Assembly: GCF_001418475.1 (NCBI RefSeq)
Contig: NZ_LIQX01000142.1
Coordinates: 1 to 39,953 of the forward strand
Length of the DNA: 39,953 bases
Source: Streptomyces ossamyceticus
Lineage (GTDB): Bacteria; Actinomycetota; Actinomycetes; Streptomycetales; Streptomycetaceae
Direction of reading: 5' to 3'
Shown here: piece after piece, positions 29,094 through 36,940 of the stretch
Position numbering within the stretch: position 1 is the first letter of the stretch
Layout: every line of letters begins with the position of its first letter
Made by a program: the position numbers and the translations under genes
The notes under the pieces: generated by a model
Told to the model about the DNA's origin: nothing
Database searches by the model: none
What the model saw: the letters and a program-made list of their open reading frames with translations, nothing else

Positions 29094-30515
29094 CTACGCA
29101 GCAAGCTCGACGTCCTCACCCCCGGTGTTTTTGACGGCAGCGCTGACGGCAACGACACCGAGCACCCACCGACGACGACGGTCTTGCAAGAGCGCATCAA
29201 CCTCGGTGACGCGCTTATTTACGGTGTCGTGGACCGATCTCTTAAGCAGGGTGTCGAGGGTTCGATTCCCTCTTGGCCCTCCAGATATGATCCATGTCAA
29301 GAAGTCGTTCAAGGAATGACTTTGACGGCTAACTTGACGGCTACCGTCAAGAGCAGCCACCAACCGCCCAGCCTCATCGGACTGGGCGGTTTTGGATGTC
29401 TGGAGTGCTTGTTCAACAAGCTCCAGCGCATCCTTCTTTTTATCCGTGTACACATGGGTGTAATGCTGCTGGGTGGTAAGCACACTGCTGTGTCCCATTA
29501 TCTCCTTGGCCACAGTTGGCGATACGCCCAGGAACTCAAGCATGGAGACTGCGGTGTGTCTCGTGTGATGGAACTTAATCCACCTCACGCCAGCTAACCT
29601 ACAAAGCCGTTTGAACATGTGATCCGAAAAGTTACGGGGGTCAATCGGCTTACCGTCGCGCGTAGTGAATACGAGGTCGTGTTCCGATGCTGGTCGGCCC
29701 CGTCGCTCTTCAGCGAGTCTGTTAAATCCTTCTTGGAGTACAGACAATAGAGGTAGTTCACGCTCACTAGAGTCTGTCTTGAGTGGACCAATTATCGGCT
29801 TCCCCTTCTCTACTTTGAGGAGCTGCTGAACCAACTTGATCTCTCCGGTGGCAAAGTTGATGTCTTGCCACCGAAGGCCGAGGATTTCTCCTCGGCGCGG
29901 TCCTTCGTATGTTGCAAGCCCCCAGGCAGCCGCCAATCTGTGCTCTTTGGCAACCTCCCAAAACTGCTTTGCTTCCTCGACGGTCCAAGGCACAGCTTTT
30001 TTAGGCTTATATTGCGGGGTCTGGGCTAGTCGTGCAACATTGCGACCGATCCACTCTTTACGCATTGCGTGAGTGAGAGCGGCGCTGAGTGTTGTTTTGA
30101 CGGTCTGTACTCTCCTGACCGACTTACCCTGTTCAAGTAGTTGGCCAAGTAGCGCCTGAACGGTCTGGACCCTGATGCTAGTAAGTCGCATGTTGCCAAT
30201 TGCTGGCTTGAGGTATAGCCGTGATACGCACTCGTACTGCTCGTACGTCTTTAATGCATCCTCCTTCTTAACGACTTCCTCTAGCCAGTAGTCGAGGTAG
30301 TCACTCAGCTTCCAATCTCTGTCCGATGTCGGGATGCCTTTGTGCTGATTGGCTTTCAGCTCGGTGAGCCATCTATCAGCCTCCTCTGGAGTATTGACGG
30401 TAGTACGTTTGCGCTTCTTCTCTCCGCTCGTGGTTATAGCCCAACCGGCAACATCCCAGCGTCCATCCTTGCGTGGAGAGATCGAACCCTGTCCATTCGT
30501 CCTACGGCGTGCCAT
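29094..30515 (-). CDS. int: Tyrosine recombinase / phage-type integrase
   Basis: The 473-residue protein has an N-terminal arm-binding domain, a SAM-like core-binding domain and the catalytic domain with Arg208 (GPRRGEILGLRW), Lys246, His316-x-x-Arg319 (HHTRH), His342 (MGHSS) and nucleophile Tyr352 (HYTHVY). ATG 30515 overlaps the excisionase stop (TGATG). After about residue 400 the frame reads through tRNA-like and att DNA (SGGPRGNRTLDTLLKRS), so the last 70 residues are probably not conserved. A parallel frame ending VAVKLAVKVIP then stop would fit a shorter C-terminus and may indicate a frameshift. The family integrates elements into tRNA genes. Confidence 0.88.
   Translation of the reverse strand: MARRRTNGQGSISPRKDGRWDVAGWAITTSGEKKRKRTTVNTPEEADRWLTELKANQHKGIPTSDRDWKLSDYLDYWLEEVVKKEDALKTYEQYECVSRLYLKPAIGNMRLTSIRVQTVQALLGQLLEQGKSVRRVQTVKTTLSAALTHAMRKEWIGRNVARLAQTPQYKPKKAVPWTVEEAKQFWEVAKEHRLAAAWGLATYEGPRRGEILGLRWQDINFATGEIKLVQQLLKVEKGKPIIGPLKTDSSERELPLLSVLQEGFNRLAEERRGRPASEHDLVFTTRDGKPIDPRNFSDHMFKRLCRLAGVRWIKFHHTRHTAVSMLEFLGVSPTVAKEIMGHSSVLTTQQHYTHVYTDKKKDALELVEQALQTSKTAQSDEAGRLVAALDGSRQVSRQSHSLNDFLTWIISGGPRGNRTLDTLLKRSVHDTVNKRVTEVDALLQDRRRRWVLGVVAVSAAVKNTGGEDVELAA
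29239..29283 (+). other. tRNA 3'-half identity segment, probable attP of the tyrosine integrase
   Basis: The segment runs from an anticodon-loop-like CTCTTAA through a T-arm (GAGGG, TTCGATT, CCCTC) to an acceptor strand and CCA (29281-29283). By position the anticodon would be CTT (Lys). The 5' half of a tRNA is absent, and the upstream side of the anticodon stem pairs poorly. This is the standard form of an attP for tRNA-targeting integrases. It overlaps the 3' end of int. No second copy was found in the window, so the site looks unused in the present integration. Confidence 0.65.
29322..29351. promoter_or_regulatory. Direct and inverted TTGACGGCT repeats next to attP-like site
   Basis: TTGACGGCT occurs at 29322-29330 and 29334-29342, with an inverted CCGTCAAG at 29344-29351. 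Three related short sites in 30 bases beside a tRNA-type attP are what arm-type integrase or excisionase binding sites look like. They lie within the C-terminal coding part of int. Confidence 0.5.
29363..29393 (+). terminator. tRNA-style terminator hairpin
   Basis: ACCGCCCAG (29363-29371) pairs with CTGGGCGGT (29382-29390), followed by TTT. Hairpins of this type usually follow actinobacterial tRNA genes. Here it lies about 80 bases after the tRNA 3'-half and inside the end of the int frame on the opposite strand. Confidence 0.5.
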
Positions 30516-30748
30516 CAGGCGAATGACTCCTGTTTCCACTGCTCCAAAACGTACTCGCGTATGGCGCCGAAGGGGATCTTTCGGCTGCGACCGATTTTTA
30601 TTGACTTGATCACTGGATTATCTCCAAGTATCAGGTCGTAGAGCTTCGACCTGCTCCGGATACCCAGATGTTCCATAGCTTGAGGTACCGATAGTAGTTT
30701 GGTGTCGTACTCCCCAGAGTTGACAGCACGCATGATTGACTCTTTCAT
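30515..30748 (-). CDS. xis: Excisionase / small helix-turn-helix DNA-binding protein
   Basis: The 77-residue protein contains LLSVPQAMEHLGIRSRSKLYDLI followed by IKIGRSRKIPFGAIREYV, the MerR-like HTH_17 form used by excisionases of actinomycete elements. Its stop overlaps the int start, the common xis-int arrangement. It would direct tyrosine-integrase excision. Confidence 0.8.
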   Translation of the reverse strand: MKESIMRAVNSGEYDTKLLSVPQAMEHLGIRSRSKLYDLILGDNPVIKSIKIGRSRKIPFGAIREYVLEQWKQESFA

Positions 30749-30828
30749 AAGTGTATTTCCTCCTTCTAGTTAAACGCATCTTGATCATTCTGTTAAGCCC
30801 AAAGGCGGGCCTCGGCATTGTGATTTCG

Positions 30829-31656
30829 TCACCATGCGGCGGCTCCTTGATTGCCTTCTCCAAAGAGCTGCGGGCCGGCTGAGAGGAGACCGACATCAAA
30901 GAGCGCCTGGGCATCGAGGGCGAGCTTCCGGATGACGCCCGCGATCCGCGTGCGTCGATGCTCGGTTTCAACCAGCCAGACGACCTTCGGGAAGACGCCC
31001 CGCCACTGTTGCTCTACGCCGCTTCGCCAGTACTCGACGTACCGCAGGCACTTCTTTCGGATCGTTGGCAGCGTCTCCGTGGCCATGTCCACCTCGACGA
31101 AGCTGCTGTGCTCGATGGCGGCGCGACCTATCCGCACGTAGGCGTCCGGTCTGACCATGACGAGTTCACCCAGCTTCCCGGTGAAGTGACGCCACGCGGC
31201 GGGTTCAGCGTCGAACGCCAAGAGATCACCCTGACCAAGCCGGTGCTGCTCGACGAGCTGAACGTAGAGTTCAGAGACGGCGAGCATGTGGTCTTGGAAG
31301 TACGGTTTCGACTCCCACACCCGGCGACGCCTGCCACCGAGCGGGCCGTCCGTCTCGACGACGGCTTGTCCCAACCCGCTCAGTCCGTAGATGTAGCCGG
31401 ACGATCCTGCCCGCGCACCCCCGATGATCCGCGAGAACCGCGTCACCAGACCGAGTTCGGTAAGTCGCGTCATCATGAGCTGCGCACGACGGGTTCGAGC
31501 TCGTGGCGATCCATCCACTACGAGGAGTCGCTGTAGGTGGCGCAGGCTCGCCAGGCGTACGCGCTGCAAGATGCCCAGTACGGCGAGATCACGCGGACTG
31601 AGCTGATGACGCAACCGGGCTACCCGCGCGTTTTGTGGCGAGGACGGTTTCACCAT
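30829..31656 (-). CDS. Replication-relaxation family protein (copy 2)
   Basis: The 275-residue product starts with the same winged-helix plan as copy 1 (LSPRDLAVLGILQRVRLASLRHLQRLL), then LTELGLVTRFSR and a domain with VRPDAYVRIG and SSFVEVDMATETLPTIRKKCLRY. ATG 31656 has CAGGAG eight bases upstream. It lies between the TraG-like ATPase (copy 2) and xis on the same strand. Sequence divergence from copy 1 is large, so this is an ancient relationship and not a recent duplication. Confidence 0.75.
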   Translation of the reverse strand: MVKPSSPQNARVARLRHQLSPRDLAVLGILQRVRLASLRHLQRLLVVDGSPRARTRRAQLMMTRLTELGLVTRFSRIIGGARAGSSGYIYGLSGLGQAVVETDGPLGGRRRRVWESKPYFQDHMLAVSELYVQLVEQHRLGQGDLLAFDAEPAAWRHFTGKLGELVMVRPDAYVRIGRAAIEHSSFVEVDMATETLPTIRKKCLRYVEYWRSGVEQQWRGVFPKVVWLVETEHRRTRIAGVIRKLALDAQALFDVGLLSAGPQLFGEGNQGAAAW

Positions 31657-31771
31657 AGGAAAACTCCTGTTGGTGAAAATCTCGCTGGCGCGTACCTCCC
31701 TCGAACAGGGGGGAAACGTCCAGGGCAACCAACACGACGTGAAGGGCGACGCGAACCACGAGGCGAAGGCA

Positions 31772-33991
31772 TCAGGTGAACCTCCGAGGCAACTGCCCGA
31801 TCGGAGCGCTGAGCGTCGAAGTGTGTGCTTGCCAGCGGTGTTCAAGGGCAGCGTCGAGCGCCTGGCCGTCGACGCCGTACCGTGCCGCGCTCTCGTTGCG
31901 TAGGTCGGCGGGATCACTGAGGCGACGCCCGTCCGGCTGACGCATACGGATACGGAACGGTTCGCTTGGGGTGCGGCTCACCAGGACTTCGGCATACGCC
32001 TCGTGCGCACCCAGCAGCAGCAGATCATCGGCAGTGAGACCGCCACCAAGAACAGTGGCGAGTGGCGCTGCGTCCTCGGTGCTTGGACGGAAGGCAACAC
32101 GGTTGCGGGCGTTCGCCGTGAAACCGGCGCGGAGCTTCGGCGAGAGTTGTGCCAAGTGTTGATGCGCCACCGTGAGCCCGACACCAAGCCCACGCGCCTG
32201 GGCGAACATGTCGCCGATGTCTACCGGCAGCCGCAAGTACCGTTGCACCTCGTCGGTAACCACCATGGCCGGCTGACGGTAGGTCGAGGGCACCATGGCC
32301 CGTCGCTGCATCGCTTGCCAGAGCTGCGTCACCAGCAGCGCGCCGATCAGATCAGCCGTCTCGTCGCCTGTGACGCCGGTGTTCAGGTTCACCAGCACGA
32401 TGCGTGGACGTTGAAACATCTCGTTCACGTCGAACCGCGGTGCCGCTTGACCAACCAGCCGTCGGATCGGCGTGCGGGTCAAAAATGCCCGCGTCTTGTT
32501 GAGCACGGGCGCGATGACTTGCTGGCGTTCGGCTTCGGACAGGCCGTCGTACCAGGAGAAGAACGGGGCCAGGACGAGCGGGTCATTGGTCTGAGCGAGC
32601 ACCCGACGCCGGAAGGAGGCGTTGGTCAGCAGCACCGGCACGTCAGCAAGGGTGCCGTCGTTGCTGCGAGCCAGCGCGATGAAGCTGTGCAGAAGAACGT
32701 CAGTACTTCGCGGCCCGATGCTGCGGTCGTAGAGCTCGTGGAACAAGTGCAACAGGTGGTCGGCGCGCTGTTCGGCCTCCTCGATGGGACCGGCCAGTGG
32801 GTTGAAGCCGACGACTTTGTCGGCACCCCCGGGCTCGATGACGACGACATCCTTACGCCGCTCCGCGGGCACGCCGGCCAGGATCGCTTCTACGAGATCG
32901 CCGCGCGGTTCGAGAACGAAGACACTTCGTCCCGCCGCGATGTCGGCACGGACAAGCTGATCCAGCAGTGTGGACTTGCCGCTCCCTGTCGGCCCGACGA
33001 CGTGCAGATGGTGCAGGGTACTTTCCGTCGGCAGCGTCACCAGTTGGTCGCGCTGACCTCCGTGCAGGCCGGCACCGAGGACGCGTTCGCTCGCATGGTT
33101 CGTCGCATCTACCGGTCGCAGGAGTGATGCTGGCGCTGGATGTTCTTTGCCGCACGGTGTCCCCGGTACGTCGGTACCGTCTACCGGCCACCCCAGGACG
33201 GCGGCAAGTTCGGCGGCGTTGAGGATGCCGGACCACCGAGCACCGGTAACAGTGTTGAGCTGGTGCACGCTACGGGTAGATGGTCGGCTGACTCGTACGT
33301 CTGCGTACGGACTGCTGGCAAGCTGGAGCGCTTCACCAACAGTCCGCACGATGGCACGAGCCCGACCAGCTACCGGCGAACGTGCACCGATACGGCTCCG
33401 GACATGAAAAAGCGGCTCGGAAGCTTTGTGCTTCCAGAGCCGCTTGTCTTCTGTCGTCTCCTTGGCGACGGCCACCAGGCCGAGCGCCCGCGTCACGCTG
33501 AACGCTTCTGGTCGTCGGTACCGGGCTTGTGCCGGACCGACGACCCATTGCACCGCGAACGATTCGCCCTTGGTGAGGGTCTTCACAACCTCGGACAGCC
33601 CCGCCGTGATGCCGCTCGTCATCTCTGGTCGAAGCGGCTGTGTGGGTGGCTGTACGTGAAGTGTTGCCGCCAACTGCGGGAGCGGTCGGGGTGGGGTGGC
33701 GACGGGTACGACCGCGAGGCCGGGCAGTTGTGCTTGCAGCTGTCCAGGGAGCTCACTGCTGACCCTGGGGTCGGCGCCGAACCAGTAGCGGACACTGCCG
33801 GGAAGTGCACGGAGTTCAAAGGCGACGGCCGGCGTGTCCTTGAACCAGCCGACCAAGGGCCGGTACGCCAGCGGTTGCAGTGCCTTGACCACATCGGCGG
33901 GCGACAGGTCGTGCGGCAAGTGCAGCTCGAACCAGGCGAGGCCGCTTTGATCTGGCGGACCATGTCGTTTGTTATTGGGGTGTTGCTTCAT
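31772..33991 (-). CDS. TraG/VirD4-like conjugative DNA-transfer ATPase (copy 2)
   Basis: The 739-residue protein matches copy 1 in layout. The N-terminal region starts LAWFELHLPHDLSPADVVKAL, Walker A is GPTGSGKS (333-340), then VFVLEPRGDLVEAIL, Walker B-like VVTDEVQRYL near 575, and LTVAHQHLAQL. In copy 2 Val-Thr-Asp-Glu replaces the Leu-Asp-Glu wording but keeps the acidic pair. ATG 33991 has GGAGGGAG upstream. It leads the tra - replication-relaxation - xis - int group. Confidence 0.82.
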   Translation of the reverse strand: MKQHPNNKRHGPPDQSGLAWFELHLPHDLSPADVVKALQPLAYRPLVGWFKDTPAVAFELRALPGSVRYWFGADPRVSSELPGQLQAQLPGLAVVPVATPPRPLPQLAATLHVQPPTQPLRPEMTSGITAGLSEVVKTLTKGESFAVQWVVGPAQARYRRPEAFSVTRALGLVAVAKETTEDKRLWKHKASEPLFHVRSRIGARSPVAGRARAIVRTVGEALQLASSPYADVRVSRPSTRSVHQLNTVTGARWSGILNAAELAAVLGWPVDGTDVPGTPCGKEHPAPASLLRPVDATNHASERVLGAGLHGGQRDQLVTLPTESTLHHLHVVGPTGSGKSTLLDQLVRADIAAGRSVFVLEPRGDLVEAILAGVPAERRKDVVVIEPGGADKVVGFNPLAGPIEEAEQRADHLLHLFHELYDRSIGPRSTDVLLHSFIALARSNDGTLADVPVLLTNASFRRRVLAQTNDPLVLAPFFSWYDGLSEAERQQVIAPVLNKTRAFLTRTPIRRLVGQAAPRFDVNEMFQRPRIVLVNLNTGVTGDETADLIGALLVTQLWQAMQRRAMVPSTYRQPAMVVTDEVQRYLRLPVDIGDMFAQARGLGVGLTVAHQHLAQLSPKLRAGFTANARNRVAFRPSTEDAAPLATVLGGGLTADDLLLLGAHEAYAEVLVSRTPSEPFRIRMRQPDGRRLSDPADLRNESAARYGVDGQALDAALEHRWQAHTSTLSAPIGQLPRRFT

Positions 33992-34319
33992 GTGCTCCCT
34001 CCTTTCTCTAGTTACACGAAACGTCGACGGCTACGACGAAGGCAGTTTGAAAACAAGGCCGGTGCGGTCTTGTGGTGGACGCCTTCATGTTGTCGTCTGC
34101 GAGCAACTAGTCCGTGTGGCTGCGAGTTGTACGCGGACGTAGTGTTGCTCTTACGCTTTACTATGCCAAGGAGGGATGTGGTTTTGCTGAGAAAGAGCGG
34201 AAAGTTTGTTGTCGGCTGTTCTGAGATAAACAAAAACACCGCCCGGAGACGGTAAGTCTCTTTTGCTGTCACTGGAAGATAATTGACACTTCTAGCGCTG
34301 TGTGTAATAAATATGAAGT
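33992..34319. other. 328-base divergent region, GC falling toward the right
   Basis: The promoter of the leftward transfer operon must lie here. It also contains a possible 25-aa frame (GTG 34178 to 34255) with a GGAGG just upstream and a small hairpin GAGAC/GTCTC followed by TTTT near 34245-34263. Neither is strong enough to call as a gene. The right end holds the promoter of 34320-34649. Confidence 0.4.
34283..34310 (+). promoter_or_regulatory. Sigma-70-like promoter giving a probably leaderless mRNA
   Basis: TTGACA (34283-34288), a 16-base spacer and TAATAA (34305-34310) form a good consensus promoter. Transcription would start near 34317-34320, where the ATG of the 34320 gene lies, and no Shine-Dalgarno is present. 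A leaderless transcript is therefore likely. Confidence 0.55.
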
Positions 34320-34649
34320 ATGAACTTTCCGAAACTTAACGCATTGCTTCCCATTACAACAAAAGAAGATCTCATTGGGTTCTGGCTTGCGGCAATCAAA
34401 TACCGAAAGGCGCATCAGGCTTCCGATTATGATCTGGCACACTATGTCTTTGTCGCAACACTTGAAGTAGGCAGGAGAGAGCCTTGGTATAACGACGAGT
34501 TAGATCAACTCTGTTCGGAGTTTGGAGCGCTTGAAGCTCCCGGTTGGCCTCCTGGATGGCCTGATGACCAATCTATCGATCCGGAGGATTACATCGATAG
34601 CCTGTGGGACCGTCTTGAGGGGTTGATCAAAAAAATCTCTGCCAAATAA
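34320..34649 (+). CDS. Hypothetical acidic protein, 109 aa
   Basis: The product is acidic and helical (LIGFWLAAIKYRKAHQASDYDLAHYVF), with a tryptophan/proline-rich centre (GWPPGWPDD) and an ending helix. The gene has noticeably lower GC and AT-ending codons (AAA, GAT, ATT), unlike the surrounding genes, suggesting recent acquisition from a different donor. No domain is recognised. Confidence 0.55.
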   Translation: MNFPKLNALLPITTKEDLIGFWLAAIKYRKAHQASDYDLAHYVFVATLEVGRREPWYNDELDQLCSEFGALEAPGWPPGWPDDQSIDPEDYIDSLWDRLEGLIKKISAK

Positions 34650-34688
34650 AAAGCCGGACAGTTTTAAGACTTGTCCAGGTCTTCACCG

Positions 34689-35060
34689 CTAGGACCAGAG
34701 TGGCATGTGCTCGCTCAGGCGCTTAGTGCTGCCGTACTGGTCGTTGAGTACGACGGCGCCTCCTTCGCTTTTCGGCAGACGCCAGTAGCTGATGTAAACG
34801 CCGTCATTGGAGACGACGTGGCCGTGACCGTCGCCCTTCGGCTCCAGGAGTCCGCCGTAGTAGACGTCGATACGGTCGGCACGACCCGTCTGGCCACGCT
34901 CAATGCGAGCGTCCTTGCCGTCGAACGTTCCATTCTCGACGGAAGCCCTGGTGTTGCCGTCGCCGCTGCTGCCACCGGTCGGGGGGCTCCAGCTTCCACG
35001 ACGGCCGCGTCCCCTCGGGGCACAGCAAGTACACGAATATCCGTGACGAGGTTCCGACAT
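34689..35060 (-). CDS. Hypothetical protein, 123 aa
   Basis: ATG 35060 has AAGGAG ten bases upstream. The N-terminus is Cys/Gly/Ser-rich (YSCTCCAPRGRGRRG) and linker-like; the C-terminal 70 residues form a compact part with DRIDVYYGGLLEPKGDGHGHVV and GVYISYWRL. The YYGG and GDGHGH segments suggest a small beta domain. An alternative frame from 35091 is less convincing. Two dyads lie upstream. Confidence 0.5.
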   Translation of the reverse strand: MSEPRHGYSCTCCAPRGRGRRGSWSPPTGGSSGDGNTRASVENGTFDGKDARIERGQTGRADRIDVYYGGLLEPKGDGHGHVVSNDGVYISYWRLPKSEGGAVVLNDQYGSTKRLSEHMPLWS

Positions 35061-35106
35061 TAGGAATCATCTCCTTCTCGCATGTTTCCATGCGGGATAG
35101 GATCGG

Positions 35107-35143
35107 TACTCGATATACGAGTAACGTCGGGTATTGTGCCCGA
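35107..35143. promoter_or_regulatory. Two adjacent dyads upstream of the 34689-35060 gene
   Basis: TACTCG-ATATA-CGAGTA (35107-35123) is followed directly by GTCGGG-TATTGTG-CCCGAC (35125-35143). They lie 47-83 bases before the start of the leftward gene in an AT-rich region, a typical place for operators. Confidence 0.4.
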
Positions 35144-35228
35144 CCTGTTTCTATTTATGACATCATTAGGTATTTTTGCAAAGAGTAGAATTTACAACGT
35201 TCATTTAGAGGTGCGAGAAAATAACTGA

Positions 35229-35269
35229 GCCCCGTTCCAGCGACCGCCAAAGGATCGCTAGAACGGGGC
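35229..35269 (-). terminator. Very strong hairpin terminator of the DUF3846 gene
   Basis: GCCCCGTTC (35229-35237) and GAACGGGGC (35261-35269) pair perfectly, and AGCGA/TCGCT extends the stem inside with one bulge. It lies just beyond the stop of the DUF3846 gene and is followed by an AT-rich run. Confidence 0.7.
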
Positions 35270-35282
35270 ACTTCACCGGCCG

Positions 35283-35774
35283 CTACTCGGCACGGATGAC
35301 CCGAGCATTCCTCACGGTGGCGTACGTCTCCTCGTGGATGATCGCGAAGTTGTACGCATCGAACCAGTCGGTGAAGGTCAGCGATTTACGCGACCACGGG
35401 CCGTCCGGACGGTGCAGGAACTCCACGCCGTACGTCTCGGTTTCGAGGAGCAGCTCGATCAGCTCGATGGGAACCGACTTGGTGAATCCGCGTCCATCCG
35501 CGCTACCTACGAGGATTGCATCCCCACTGATATACGTCCGGCCGCGGAGCCCTTTGGCGTGCTGCCACAGCAGGACCGTCGCACGCATGTTGAACGGGAG
35601 CGACCAAAGCATCGCCTCGTCGTTCGCAAAAATCGAAGCCGGCGGGGTGTCCAGGTTGAATGCCTCGAACGAACCTTCAACCATCTCTTGAATGGTCGTA
35701 TGGTTCTCCGCGTCGAACTCGATCCGCTTGATGGGCTGTTCCTCGTCGCAGGGGAACAAAATGCCGGTAATCAC
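35283..35774 (-). CDS. DUF3846-domain protein
   Basis: The 163-residue protein starts MITGILFPCDEEQPIKRIEF, followed by VEGSFEAFNL, IFANDEAMLWSLPFNMRATVLL and GRTYISGDAILVGSADGRG. This is the pattern of the DUF3846 domain common on actinobacterial phages and plasmids (a first strand, a conserved N-E near the centre and a GDxxxVG ending). The C-terminal 55 residues are additional. No biochemical role is known. Confidence 0.75.
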   Translation of the reverse strand: MITGILFPCDEEQPIKRIEFDAENHTTIQEMVEGSFEAFNLDTPPASIFANDEAMLWSLPFNMRATVLLWQHAKGLRGRTYISGDAILVGSADGRGFTKSVPIELIELLLETETYGVEFLHRPDGPWSRKSLTFTDWFDAYNFAIIHEETYATVRNARVIRAE

Positions 35775-35807
35775 AGGATCACCTAGGTTCTCGACCGTGG
35801 GACTGCG

Positions 35808-35869
35808 TCTGGAGTGACGGTCGTTTCACTCCAGAGGTGAACCTCACGGGGCTAAGTTGATGAGCCCCG
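35808..35869 (-). terminator. Paired hairpins between two leftward genes
   Basis: TCTGGAGTGA (35808-35817) and TCACTCCAGA (35826-35835) form a 10-bp stem, and CGGGGCT/AGCCCCG (35847-35869) a second. They follow the stop of 35948-36271 on the minus strand and precede the DUF3846 gene start. Confidence 0.55.
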
Positions 35870-35947
35870 CCCCGATGACCCTTGCGAGCCACCAGGACGG
35901 GGGATTTCCGTACTGCCGGGAGCGTTGGCAGATACGGAGACTGGGGG

Positions 35948-36271
35948 TCAGCCGCCGTTGCCGACCTTGGTTCCGGGGACGCGGCCACGGGTGCCGCGTG
36001 CGTCCTTCAGAACCTGGGGCATGTTGTCGGCGGCCTTGTTGAACTCCTCCAGGGGCACGTACGCGTCACGCTTCTTGCCATCGGGCGTCGTGATTTCGAG
36101 GATCACCAGGTCATCGCTGATGTCCTTGAACGCGCTCAGTTCGGTGACGAGCACGTCCAGCGCCTTCGGCTGGTCAATGTCCGGGTGCTGCCGGACGACG
36201 ACTGCGGCGAACTGCTTGTCCGTCCCCTGCTTACCGCTGAGGTCCGAGACCTTCTGGCTGACGATTGCCAT
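35948..36271 (-). CDS. Hypothetical protein, 107 aa
   Basis: ATG 36271 has GGAG 8 bases upstream. The product is a small mixed alpha/beta domain (FAAVVVRQHPDIDQPKALDV, then DLVILEITTPDGKKRDAYV and a helix EEFNKAADNMPQVL). The tail GTRGRVPGTKVGNGG is basic and glycine-rich. I recognise no family. Confidence 0.6.
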   Translation of the reverse strand: MAIVSQKVSDLSGKQGTDKQFAAVVVRQHPDIDQPKALDVLVTELSAFKDISDDLVILEITTPDGKKRDAYVPLEEFNKAADNMPQVLKDARGTRGRVPGTKVGNGG

Positions 36272-36757
36272 CTTTCTGCTCCACTCGGTGTTTCGGTGCT
36301 TGGTCGAGGGGGATTCCTCGGCCGTACTTCTATTACGCCAAAACAAGCTGGCAGCGGGGTGGGGAAGTTTGACTGTCGGAGTTTGCGGGTGATTGATATA
36401 TAATTATGGGAGATGAGTGAAGAAGATTTACGGCGCCTACGCGCTTCGACAGCAAAAAGCGGAGTGCCCCTGAAAGTGGAGCACTCCGCCGTGATCGCCA
36501 AGCTGGCACTATTGGTTCAGGGCATTGGAGTGCATCGCAGTCAGCGAGCCGGCCCAGTTGCGAAGAAGCACCAGTCTGCGAACCGACCGGTAGGTAACCA
36601 GACTTCGCCCCAACAATCGCGCCGCTAAGCGGAATGGGATCTTCAGCATGCTCTCAGATCGTCACGGACCAGCAACAGAGTCACACTGGTTCGTGACGAC
36701 ACCGGGATCCCCTTCGATGCTGTGTCATCATCAGCTTCCCAGCGACGGGAGGCGCCA
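36272..36757. other. 485-base gene-poor region with two dyads
   Basis: A 71-codon frame (36413-36628) with GGGAG before its ATG is present. It contains a perfect 9-bp hairpin GCGGAGTGC/GCACTCCGC (36459-36489), and its composition is not convincing, so it is not called. A second dyad GTCACG/CGTGAC with GACCAG/CTGGTT inside lies at 36661-36697, about 60 bases before the 36758 gene, and could be an operator or terminator. The left part is AT-rich and likely holds the promoter for the leftward 107-aa gene. Confidence 0.4.
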
Positions 36758-36925
36758 ATGCCCAGTTGGACCACGGATCACAAAGTAGCGATCATGGTCG
36801 GCGTAATCGGAGCGCTCGCGGTAATTATCGGAGCGGTGATCACCGGCTGCATGAAGTCGGAGAGCAATAAGGTTGATCAGAAGACCGGCCGGGACGGTAC
36901 TGTCTGCGTCAACTCGAAGTGCTAG
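36758..36925 (+). CDS. 55-aa lipoprotein-like or single-pass membrane protein
   Basis: ATG 36758 follows GGGAGG. A hydrophobic segment (VAIMVGVIGALAVIIGAVIT) ends in ITGC, which fits a lipobox. The remaining short tail contains KTGRDGTVCVNSKC, almost the same as a motif near the N-terminus of the next gene product (TTGRDGKVCLEDSSC). The two genes are 15 bases apart and probably co-transcribed. Confidence 0.6.
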   Translation: MPSWTTDHKVAIMVGVIGALAVIIGAVITGCMKSESNKVDQKTGRDGTVCVNSKC

Positions 36926-36940
36926 GTCTCGGAGCGTTGC

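Noticed and set aside
29231..29283. A complete tRNA gene
   Set aside because: The T-arm, acceptor strand and CCA are present, but there is no D-arm or 5' acceptor strand and the anticodon stem pairs poorly; an attP identity segment explains it better.
32003..33127. Long plus-strand frame inside the second TraG-like gene
   Set aside because: It is opposite the Walker A and Walker B motifs of a well-supported gene and shows no domain of its own.
36413..36628. 71-codon gene between the 107-aa gene and the lipoprotein-like genes
   Set aside because: Although GGGAG precedes its ATG, a perfect 9-bp hairpin lies inside and the C-terminal half is low-complexity; evidence is too weak.
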